Made by a program: the position numbers and the translations under genes. A stretch of 64,000 nt of DNA from Casuarius casuarius (taxonomy: Eukaryota; Chordata; Aves; Casuariiformes; Casuariidae): the NCBI GenBank assembly GCA_003342895.1, contig PTFA01000028.1, positions 5,995,828-6,059,827 on the forward strand, given 5' to 3'. The notes under the pieces are model-generated. The model did no database searches. It was given only the letters and a program-made list of their open reading frames with translations, and had not been told where the DNA came from. Every line of letters begins with the position of its first letter. The first letter of the stretch is position 1. Shown piece by piece: positions 54,487-64,000 of the stretch.

Positions 54487-54965
54487 AAGGCCTCCCTAGN
54501 TCATTGGCAATTATTTTATGATATTTCTGATTAATGATTCCATTTTAGCCGTTTCAGTGTTCAGCAGTCTTCATTTGTTAGTGTTGATTATGGGAGTCCA
54601 TGCCTTGCCTGAATCCGAGTAATTTTGACCAACAAATGTGAATTAAAATCAATAGAAATGTCATTAGCATCCCAGTGCCATGAAAGATAATACGGCCATT
54701 TCTCATGCATTCAGTTTATTAAAATTTGCTAAAGTGTGAAATATGTATGACAAGTAATGATGTTTTAATCTTTCGCCAAGGTAACAATTGAAAGCTGATT
54801 GATTCCATTCAGTAATTATAAAATCAAAATGATGGAAGATTGTAATCAAGAAGGATTCTGTCTCATACTTTGTCACGCCTCCATGCAAGATAAAATTCTC
54901 ATTTGTAACATCTCTTTTATCTGAAAAGAAATCAAACTCCTATTTGCCCCAGTTTGAATCTCATG
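54487..54965. other. candidate conserved non-coding element
   Basis: A long AT-rich, low-repeat stretch with a composition typical of vertebrate non-coding enhancers (many ATTA, TTAAT and TGATTGATT homeodomain-like cores), between a GC-rich patch and a T18 tract. There is no coding potential. The call rests on texture only, because conservation cannot be tested here. Confidence 0.2.
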
Positions 54966-55711
54966 GCTAGTTAGATAATAGGTTTTTTTTTTTTTTTTTT
55001 GGACTCCAGCGAAAAAAGAGAAGCAGCCTTCGCCCCCTGACTGGAGGGCTGTATCCTCCTGTGTGCCATCGTTTCTTAAAAACTCTGTNTCCACACACCT
55101 TCCAGATGGCCGTTATTTAGGTTTTTCTGGAACAGCTGGATCCCGTCCTTCCTCCTTCCCCTCCAAAAAGGGCAGTGACAGTTTCTAAAGTCAAACCATC
55201 ACAAATTCCTCGTAGACAGAGCCCTGCGAGGTGGCGGGTGCGATTGCGGGGTGCGCCCGGTGGCGGTGGGATTGCGTTGTGTTGAGNTTTCTCCATTTCT
55301 CCTCTCTGCTTACCTTTGGTGGAAAGCAACAACTGAATTAATTGCAAATGGTCTGAAAGCCGTGCAAGGACTCAGAATAAACCCCAGCTCACCTCTTCAC
55401 TGGTTTTAGACAGCAAGAGTTTTCTCTGGACCAGACATCTACTCAGAGATGTCCTGGAGCAGAAAGCAAAGTTTCCTTTTTGGATCGCTTAGTTTTGACA
55501 TCCGGATTTGGGAAACGCTCAGCTATTTGTAAGGGTAGAAGCATGTCTCTGTGGCGCACTGACATTTTAGGGTAGGCTGAATAACNGCAAAGAAATCCAA
55601 GAGGCAGCACAGTCAGTGGGTGGCCCCAGACAAATTTTAATGGGCTTTAGGATAAAACCCAAGCATATCACGAAGAACAGCAGAACGAGCCATTGGCTTG
55701 GCCAAATTTCT

Positions 55712-55772
55712 GAGCATGAGCTTAGCCATTGAAATTAATGAGACATATGCATACGCCTGAGTGCTCTGCTTA
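55712..55772. repeat. possible fragment of the same old repeat group
   Basis: Contains GAGCTTAGCCATTGAAATTAATG and CCTGAGTGCTCTGCTTA with patterned spacing, like a decayed ...CCATTGAAGTCAATGG...AAGTGCTTTGCTGA repeat. Weakly supported. Confidence 0.3.
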
Positions 55773-57249
55773 CCCTTACCTTAACCACTGAATAGCAAAT
55801 GCTGCCCTGTGGAGACTCCATGCACAAGGGGGATAACACCATTTAAAACAGAAGATGATTTTGATTTTCTAGTGACATAGCAAAAACAGAATTTGGCCCT
55901 TTGCGGAACAAGGAAATTTTAAATTATTATCAACTGCAGCTGCTCACTGCAACATTTTATGTGATACAGGTTAATGGCTGGCTGCTAGGTAGGAGAACTT
56001 CTCGGCTTCAGTCGTCTAACAAGATTCTGGGTATTCTGCTCATTAGAAGGGTTATTTTCTCTAACCATATTCCTGTAGGAGTGCATCTTTTAAGTCTCCT
56101 GCTGCATTATTTTGACATGACCTTCATATCTTTTCAGTTCGTAGTTTCTGGAATTCTTTTTTCTCTGTATACGAAGTGATGTTCCTGGGTGTGTTTTTTA
56201 TAACAAACCTTGATGGAAGATTAGAAAAAAAGCTAATATATCCTATGCCTTGATAATTTCAGGGTCAAAATAGATTTTAAGTGTTGATCTTTTTGCGCTT
56301 GCTGATTAATCTATTTGACCAAGCAGCTGGTGTATCAGATCTAGCCGGCAGCACACAGAGCACATTAGGAAAACAAAGAGAATGTGAGATTAAACTAAGA
56401 AGAGACAAGAACAGCATTTTCTCCCTGTTCTGCATGAAGGCAGAAGATGCTCCGAGAGGATACAAACTCAGTTTTCTTNTTGGAACCATGGCCTCTTTCC
56501 CCCATCAGATTATTCAAAGGTAAATTTGCTTTTCACTCTCTCAGACAGACCATTTCCCCCTCACTGGTATACTTATTTATTAGTAACATTATTTGTAAAA
56601 TGCTAACTTCATTGCCTGCACTGTTATGATGTTATCTCTACGTGCTTCTGTGAGAATGTAACAATGTCATGAAGAAAAATGATGTAAAAATTATGTGGGT
56701 ACATAAAATGGGATTGACAAAATGTAATAAATCACTGCTGGGCTGAAGAACAGAGCTGCATGTGTAATGAAATACTTGAGCATTACATCATCGTTTATGT
56801 AACATCTGGCAGAGCCTTGTATTTCAGTGCTGCTTTGAATCAGGAACATTTTTTTCTCTATGAGAAAAGAGAAAAACAAGACACTAGATTTTGCACACAG
56901 AAAACTTGAGAAAAAGGAAAAGAAATTAAGCGCTTGAGATGTCTGTGTGAGGTTCCCCCCAAGAAGTTCTGCCATCCCCATGTTGATTTAAAAAATACAG
57001 TGTCAGAGCTGCCTACAAAATAGTTTACATCCAAGCAGGATGTTTCAGTCTTAAAAGGGAAATACATCTTTCAGGTGAGGGGGATGTTTTGGGGTTGCAC
57101 AGGTAATTTCTGAAAATAAGCGCTTTTCTAGTTTTCATCATTATACATACACTGGTGCCAGACTTCTAGCAAAAAAAACCCCCAAACCAAAAAAACAAAA
57201 AGAGGGTGTGGATTATATGCTCCTGAGTATTTTCGACAGTTTTTTTTTC

Positions 57250-57985
57250 AAAAGAGGATTCGCCCGTGGGTGAATGGACTGGCGGCTCCCGACCAGACCC
57301 ACCAGGGAGCCTGGCGAGAGGCGGGAAGAGCTCCTCGGAGAAATGGGCCGATCCTAGGCAATTTCAGGGTCGCGTCCCCTTGCCCTCCCCTCTCTGAAGG
57401 CCCCATCTGACGCCTGCCCAGGCGATGGGAGAAGCTGCTCGTGGCTGCGGCGATTTCTCCCGGAGTGCGCACACCGGGTGGTGGGGGCTTCATAGCTCCA
57501 GCCCGGACACTGGAAACACAAGAAAACGGTGGCCCTGCGCTGAAGGAAGGTCCCCGGGCTGCAGCCGTGTTATAGGGCGGTACGTTTCTGTGGGAGGATG
57601 TGTTGGACATCTAGTTCTGACTGTAACCTATACCAGGTGCTACTGATGTGANCGTTAGTTGAAATGTATTTTATTTGCTGCTGCGGTAAGTGAAGGCAGA
57701 AATGGAGGTCTCTGCTAATAAAATCTCTGGACAAAACCCCAACCCCGAAACCCTGAAATCAGCAGAGGTTTTGCTCTTAATTTCAAGGGGACTAAGGTGT
57801 TAGCTTGCCTCCGCCGTCCCGGTGGCAGGGCCCAGGGCGCCCGGTGCGACACTGCACGCGGTGCCGCGGGGCGCGAGGTGCCGGGCTCCCCGGAGCGGGC
57901 AGCGTCCCGCCGGCCACCCTCTCCTTCCCCAAACCTTCGGCAGGTGGCGGCCGCCTGGGACGCGGGAACAGGTCATCAGCAAGAG
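57250..57985. other. intergenic GC-rich, CpG-containing island
   Basis: GC content rises abruptly at 57,250-57,580 and again, with dense CpG, at 57,800-57,985, far from any recognised gene (about 23 kb upstream of SLC30A5). Open frames occur on both strands and look compositional. It could be an orphan CpG island serving as promoter of a non-coding RNA, or an enhancer. Confidence 0.4.
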
Positions 57986-58583
57986 CTCGCCATATGTAAA
58001 AATAGTGTTCTTGCTTTCTTCTTTTCACATTTTACCGTTCAAGGAGGAAATAGGACAGGTTGCCAAAGAGAAATCGCTGTTTGTTTAGCTCCTTTTCTGT
58101 TAATCAAATATCATGCAGATAAGCCACTCTTAANGTAATCGCTCTTCTCCCAGGGATTTTTGTATGGTATATTTATCCAGCAGTATAGGTCTGGCTGACA
58201 CATAAATAGAGCTGGCTGTTACAGCTATTCACTCCCCCTCCTATTTTCCCCGGGCTGGTACAGAATGTCGGATCCTGATACGCTCTCGAGTAAAGTGTGA
58301 TATCAGAGTTCAGTGTGTAAAAATGGAAATGATAAGGGGAAGTAGTGCGGTCCTGATACAATAGTTAGTGTTCTAGAAACCTGATTTTGTGTAGTTGTCT
58401 TGAGCGCTTTCGTCCTTTCCAAGCAATTTCTGGAGTTAGTGAAAAGTTTGTTTTCTTCGGTTTTTAAATCAGTGGTGACTTCTATTGATTTTCGTTTTGG
58501 AGGAGAGTGGTGCTGTAGAGCATGAATGTCNCTACAAACAGGACAGTATAAAATTGGCAAATGCAAAAGAGGGAGNCAATGGC

Positions 58584-58670
58584 CATGTGATTAAAGTGCG
58601 AGATTTGGAGTCAGGATATCTTGTTCCTATTTCTGGTTTTCCTGCAGGTGACCTTGGGAAAAGAAATCAT
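58584..58670 (+). repeat. degraded MIR-like SINE fragment
   Basis: Reads TGTGATTAAAGTGCGAGATT, then TGGAGTCAGGATATCTTGTT, and ends CAGGTGACCTTGGGAAAAG. This follows the MIR order: promoter box, GGAGTCAG core, TGACCTTGGGCAA. The core match is good despite decay. Confidence 0.55.
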
Positions 58671-61600
58671 TACCAGAGCCAAAAGCTGGCCATGCACAGG
58701 GCTGCAATGACTCTCACTAGCAGTAGAGGCAGCAATGGGATATTTTAAGGTGAAAACCTTTCCAGCACTTGTAGGCTTTTGGATGAACACATTTTGCTCT
58801 TTCTTGCAGAAGTGCCACGGCAGTCTGCAGCTGCCCTAGGGATTTCCAAGAGGAAGAAGAAAAATACTGACCTCTCAGAAGCATCTCACTGATATTTTTG
58901 ATCCTGGACAGTGCAGGTCACACAGGAGCGGCACTGGGCAGGAATAGGGGAAGGTCAGAGGACAGGTGATGGGTTGAGGCCAAGCTCATCTTGGGGTGAA
59001 ATTGGAGTTGTGATGGCTAGCACTTGTCTTAAAAGCTGAACCTTTCTTACCGGAGCAGTCCCAGCTGGCAGGTGCCTTGAGGATATGTCTGTGCACATGC
59101 AGAGAGACGGGAAGTGGAAAGCCAGCATTAGACAGTACGGTGGCACCAGGGAATCTGCTGGACAACGTTCTTCCACAACTTGAACTAGCCTGGCTGTAAT
59201 GCAGTGACACAGGCTGGTCTTTTAAAGGCGTGAGCTGGCCAGCGAAGCTCCTTTGGGCGTTATTTTAAGATTCCTTGTTCTGCTGCTCGCGCTTCTCCTC
59301 CTGGCGCAGCAGCTGCCTCTGCCCTCCCAGGAAATGCTGCACATCNCTCCCCTCTCCACTGCGCTAGCTGATGCCTGCTGTCTTGAAAAACTCCCTCCCC
59401 CGTGAGTAAAACAAGTTGCTACGGCTGGAGTGACGGGCCCAGGCCTTTGCACTGAGGCAGCAGCAGACGATATGTCTCCAGAGGGATTTCTGTAAGACAC
59501 CAAGTGAGACCTGTATGCATTTAGCTTTTGCTTTGCATTTACAGTTCGTACCCATGCTCCTCAAGCTATGTCACAGTCACAATTTAAGCAGGATATTAGA
59601 AGCCTAAATTATCTGATGCTAATAAGGTTCTTTCAGTCCCCTGGAAAGGATCACTAAATATGAGCTGACAATGCAAGAATATCTGTGAGCGTCAGTGAGA
59701 ACTGTCTCGCAAGGAGAAAAGAAGGATTTTTATTTAATTGGCCTAATGGCAGGTGAACTTTTTTATGATCTTTAGTGGTTTCAGTGTCCACTGCCCTGNG
59801 TGTGAAGAAACCTTGGTCCCTTCTAGGGCTGAAATGCTATAGTTGTACAGCCCTTGGGATCTCCCGTTTTAAACCAGCGGTGTCCAAGGAAAGACACACA
59901 GCTTTCTCTCTCTCTCTGCACAAACCCATTCTTCTAATATTTGTAATTTTACCTTTTTCTGTGTTAGTTATAAGCTCCCATAGCAACCTCTCTCCCATTC
60001 AGTACTACCTAAGGGTGTGAGTGCAGTGTATCTTCCGGTGCTTTTGTCACCGGGACCCTGGCTAGGTCTCAGCCCAGCGCCCTCCCTGTGCANTGTTCGG
60101 TCTCCAGGAGGGCTGGCCCTTAGCATTATTCGTATCTTTGNGGGATCAAAGCACTCTTATTAGAGTATGCTTCCTTTCAAAGGCTGAGCTGTGCGTCAGT
60201 AAAAGAGAATGAAAGGACACTCTCTCTTGCTGTTCTTGATTTTTCCACAGCAAGGGCAAATAAGCTAGTGCTTACACCCTGGTGCTAGAGGAGCTGTTGC
60301 TGTTTTTTTGTTTTTTTAGAATAATTGTCATTGCCATCTTCCAAAAAGAANTTGGGATCAGTCTTTTCCAAGTGGACTGTCATACCCAAGCGACTTGCTA
60401 CTATTTGTTTAGTCTTGGTGAAAGAGATGATGCTGATTTCCATCACTGATCTAATTTAGCTGTCTGTACGATGGGTGGGGACTAGTCTATATGGTCATAG
60501 ACTATGTAAGATTCANTGTATGGTAAGGCTTCTTATGGAGTCCTTTGTGGTGCTGAGCAGGAAGGAGCATTTCACTCTTTAACAGCTTAGCAATTTGCTC
60601 AAGATTTAGTTGAGCACTAGGGCAGGTGGTAATGTATGCCACTGGGACAAGAAATGAGTACACCCAGACTGCCAGGAAGATGATAGCCTTTCCTAAGAGG
60701 TGGGAACGGTCAGTAGTCTGGGGAGAAGGCTGTGATCAGCCCAGGAGCAGTGGCCCTGGGAAGGCAGGGGTGGAGGAGCCAGCCTGGCCACTGCCGGCTG
60801 AAGAGCGATGGATCAGTGAGGTGCTGTGGTGCCTCAGCAAGGGCAACATGCCCTTGTGAATTCGCCTTAGGGAGAAAGAGATTAAGCAGGGTTTTTTCAT
60901 TTCTATCAGCCTGTGTCCATAACGATCTTTGCAACCATGCTGTCTGTTGAGACTTATGACTACATTACTCACATTCGCTTGCATGATGACTTGGCTCAAA
61001 TTAANGGTGATTTCAGGCTGAGATCAAGACACCTCCAGGTCAGCAATCCTTAAATAGGACCACCCTCCCAGAAGCCAATGGCCCAGGGCATAGCTCATAG
61101 GTCCACCGAGGGGCATCTCCACCAGCCGTATGTGGGGGGGCCNTTAGCGCCGGCATCTGCCCGGAAGAAGTGCCGTGAGCCACCCGTGCGCCCGGCCTCC
61201 AGCAGGCACCCAGCGCTCCAGCCTAGCACCCTCCATCCCAGGGGGATTGGGACAATAACCAACTGCAATTTGGCTATTACTCAGCAATCAAAGCTTTGAA
61301 TAATGTTAATGAGTTAATTCACCACCTAGAGAAAATGTTTCCCTGCTGGCGTAATAGATAAAGGAACAATAATGGTTATAGAGAAAGAATCTTATATGGA
61401 ATTGCCTAACAGTGTCACTCCAGATTTGTTTCTTTTTACTTCTTGACAGTTGTTTAGCATTATACAGATGTATGTATTGATAATATTTCCCATAATTTCT
61501 ACAGAATGAAGCTGCAGTTATTTCCCAGATCTTCTATTTAATTCAGCCAAGCCATATTCAATTACCTCTTTAAGCAGAAGGTTGGGCACAGCCGAGGCCA

Positions 61601-63187
61601 GGCTGGGAGTGTTTCAGTAGCATCGATCAGTGAAATCACAGCTGGTTCCCNAACTCTCTGTGGAAAGCTGCCTCCAGCGAGCTCTGCTCCCTACCTCTGC
61701 TCCTCCCATTTTCAGGAGCTGTAGGGGCAGGGGAAAGTGGAAGGGAGCCGAATCCTTCATCTCCTACCCTGGCCTCTGCCCAGGCTCCCTGCTCCCACTA
61801 TATTGATATCCCTTGTCAGGACACTCCTGGCAGGAGAAATGTTAAAGGGAATAGCTATTGTTGTCATTTGGTAGGCTGAAGATTGCCACCAGTGCACAAT
61901 GTTAGGTCCATGGAAGATACTTTAAGAATTCATGATGCCTTGCATTATTCCTGCCTTGTTTCTTCCTGATGTCAGTTATTCACTGTGACCTTTACTAAAG
62001 CCATTGGCCCTATTTTTGATTTCTCTTCCATTGTCTTTTTTCTTGCTTTGAGCTGGTGATGTTCAGCTGACATATGTCAAGTTATTCCTGATTCATGCCA
62101 GCACCATTATCTGAAAACAGTAAGCCTGGGATATATAGTTTGAGTGTTTTTTTTTTTCTTTGTTCTCTTCTATTTGATGGTTCACTTCCAATGTTCCTTC
62201 CCGCTGACTTCCAACAGAGGTTTCTTGCTTTATAAACAAGTGGATTGATTTCCAATATGGACTTTTACTTCCTTGAAAAAAGATCTCCTTGGGGGAAATT
62301 GGCAGTTCTCTCTGTATATATTTTCTTATTTGCATTTAGTTGGAGGGGTTTGGAACCGAGAGACAAGATTTACGTCAACAAATCCCTCTCCCTCTTATCC
62401 AATTTAGTTGTTTTAACATAATACAATCATTTTCTAAATCAAACTGATGGAGCGGTTCCTAAAGGCATTACACCAACTGTATATCTGGAATCATATTCGC
62501 CTTCTTTTATTGCATTAGCACCAGGCTTGAACTTTTCAAATTTGCATTGTGCTTTGCAGAAGTTCTCAGGATATTTGAAGCAGTTTATAGCTGGAATCTG
62601 GTGTGTTTTAAACCAGAGACTGTAGAGTGAATTATAGAATAAAGCTTATGCAGAGGTGAGCTTTTCGTTACATGGAATAAGTGCAAATCAGAAAAAGAAA
62701 GCAAGACGAACCTTATGTTTGCTGAGTGGTTTTGGAGATATTGAAAAGTGGGTGCTGTGTCAGAAAACTGATTCTGATGTGCATCTAACTAGACTCTCTA
62801 AAATGTTTTACTGACCTCAGTGAGACTTTGCCAGAAAGAAGGTGCTGCTCAGCATGAGTAAGCGTCCAACCTACAGCAGTGCTGGCCGCTCACAGAGAGC
62901 TGCCCAGCAGGCACGCACACAACACCTGGGATATAATCTGGGAACCCTCCAGCATATGCTTTTGGCAAACAGGTCTCCTGTTATTTGAATACCGTCTTTC
63001 TTTTCCCCGTGTTGCCAGATGGGCTGTAACTATCAGGCATCCTTCTTAAGATATGCTTATAATACTAATGAGGGGAATTTTCAAAGACACAAATGAGAAC
63101 CTAGCTCTTGTCTGGGCTTTTGAATATCTCCTCCATTGTTCTTACATGTTTTGTTATTTCAATCATAGTTCTCGGCCATCCAGACTG

Positions 63188-63212
63188 NNNNNNNNNNNNN
63201 NNNNNNNNNNNN
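63188..63212. other. assembly gap (25 N)
   Basis: A 25-base run of Ns, probably a placeholder of unknown true size, in non-coding sequence. Confidence 0.98.
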
Positions 63213-64000
63213 ACAATCTAGCTAGAGCAAGTAAACAAGTAATGTATTAGATACAGAAAATAAGCCCAAGAACANACAGTGAAGGTGTGAGGGGGAAAAG
63301 AAAGCTCCAGTGACACTGGCTGGGGTAAAGCACTGAGTTCCCCAAGCTGCTGAATGGAGAGGTATGTCTGTGCAGAGACCCACCATGTGAACATGACCTT
63401 ATNGCTTCTGGTCCGAAGGGAGTTTGTGTGAAACCATCTCAGTATCTCTGCACTTGGCACTTATTTAAAACCACAGTCCAGCAACTGCTTGCACATTACT
63501 GAGGTCTGACTGTCAATTAGATAACAATAAAAATCCCGATTTGCTCGTAACTGGATGTCTCAGGGCACTGTTAAAAGATTGTGAAAGTATCTGATTCCAG
63601 TCTGGTATCATTTGATATCATTGACCACCTTCCACAGCACAGACCAGCTATCGCTGTTGGAAGTTGCATCATCTTTGCAAGCACTGGCAGACAAACAGAG
63701 GCAAGGGAGGATGTGTCAATGGGTTCCAAGAAATCACCTTGCAAAAGAGAAGCAAGTCAGTGGGTGGGGGGGGAATGACGGCTACCGCTTGAGCTCTATC
63801 TCTTGGGCAGTTCCAGTGTCGTGAATCTGGCCTACTTCACAAACATTGTGTTTGTTTCCAATACTCCAGCCCTCCTAAATGCCACAACCAGCTTTTGGTT
63901 TAACATCTAAAAAATTAATACCAGGATTATGAATAATGAATTGATACAAAATAGCTGGCAACTGGAAAGCATTCTCAGTTTTTAGCAAAAATCTTACATT
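63213..64000. other. intergenic end of window, no gene recognised
   Basis: No coding similarity, repeat or regulatory site could be supported in this last stretch; its open frames are all short. Confidence 0.5.

Larger units (their letters stand above)
49969..63187. other. intergenic region, no gene recognised
   Basis: No exon or retrogene was recognised. The longest open frame is 197 codons at 53318-53911 minus, with two ambiguous codons and no known domain. GC-rich patches lie at 54.0-54.4, 57.3-58.0 and 61.1 kb. Old repeat fragments and candidate conserved elements are listed separately. Confidence 0.55.

Noticed and set aside
35455..64000. CR1 retrotransposons, tRNA genes or complete endogenous retroviruses
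   Set aside because: I looked for CR1 3' end words, the tRNA B-box GGTTCGAATCC and paired LTRs and saw none clear enough to report; decayed copies may still be present.

Overview
This is vertebrate nuclear DNA, most likely from a bird or another sauropsid. Three multi-exon genes can be rebuilt by hand from splice sites and remembered human proteins. All lie on the minus strand, in transcription order SLC30A5 (ZnT5), CCNB1 (cyclin B1), CENPH. Human 5q13 has the same order, followed by MRPS36, and the block is Z-linked in chicken as I recall. The species is not determined: short introns and compact spacing suggest a bird, but I recognised no clear CR1 copy.

Layout. A CpG-rich promoter of the next leftward gene (MRPS36 by synteny) fills about 1-150; no exon of that gene is visible. 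CENPH occupies 7909 down to 1122 (9 coding exons, 232 aa) with a candidate polyadenylation signal at 188-193. CCNB1 occupies 12419 down to 8776 (8 coding exons), and the start of exon 2 is lost in a 365-base gap. SLC30A5 occupies 34301 down to 16158 (16 coding exons, 770 aa) with a 3' UTR of up to about 3.1 kb. From about 35.4 kb to the end I see no recognisable gene. That region holds a 99-bp perfect direct duplication, degraded old repeats, a GC-rich island near 57.3-58.0 kb, and AT-rich stretches that could be conserved non-coding elements.

Function. CENPH is a CENP-H/I/K inner-kinetochore subunit and cyclin B1 is the mitotic CDK1 activator. Both starts carry sequences resembling the G2/M control elements CHR and CDE, plus CCAAT in CCNB1, so the two neighbours may be co-regulated. 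ZnT5 is an early-secretory-pathway zinc transporter and is functionally unrelated. Two introns use GC donors, one in CENPH and one in SLC30A5; both are required to keep the reading frame.

Limits. Coding exons were joined by eye, checked for frame and splice dinucleotides, and compared with human proteins from memory. UTR ends, promoters, repeat families and conservation were not tested. I found no clearly new biological system. The most unusual observations are the GC-AG introns, the 99-bp duplication, and the distribution of single ambiguous bases.
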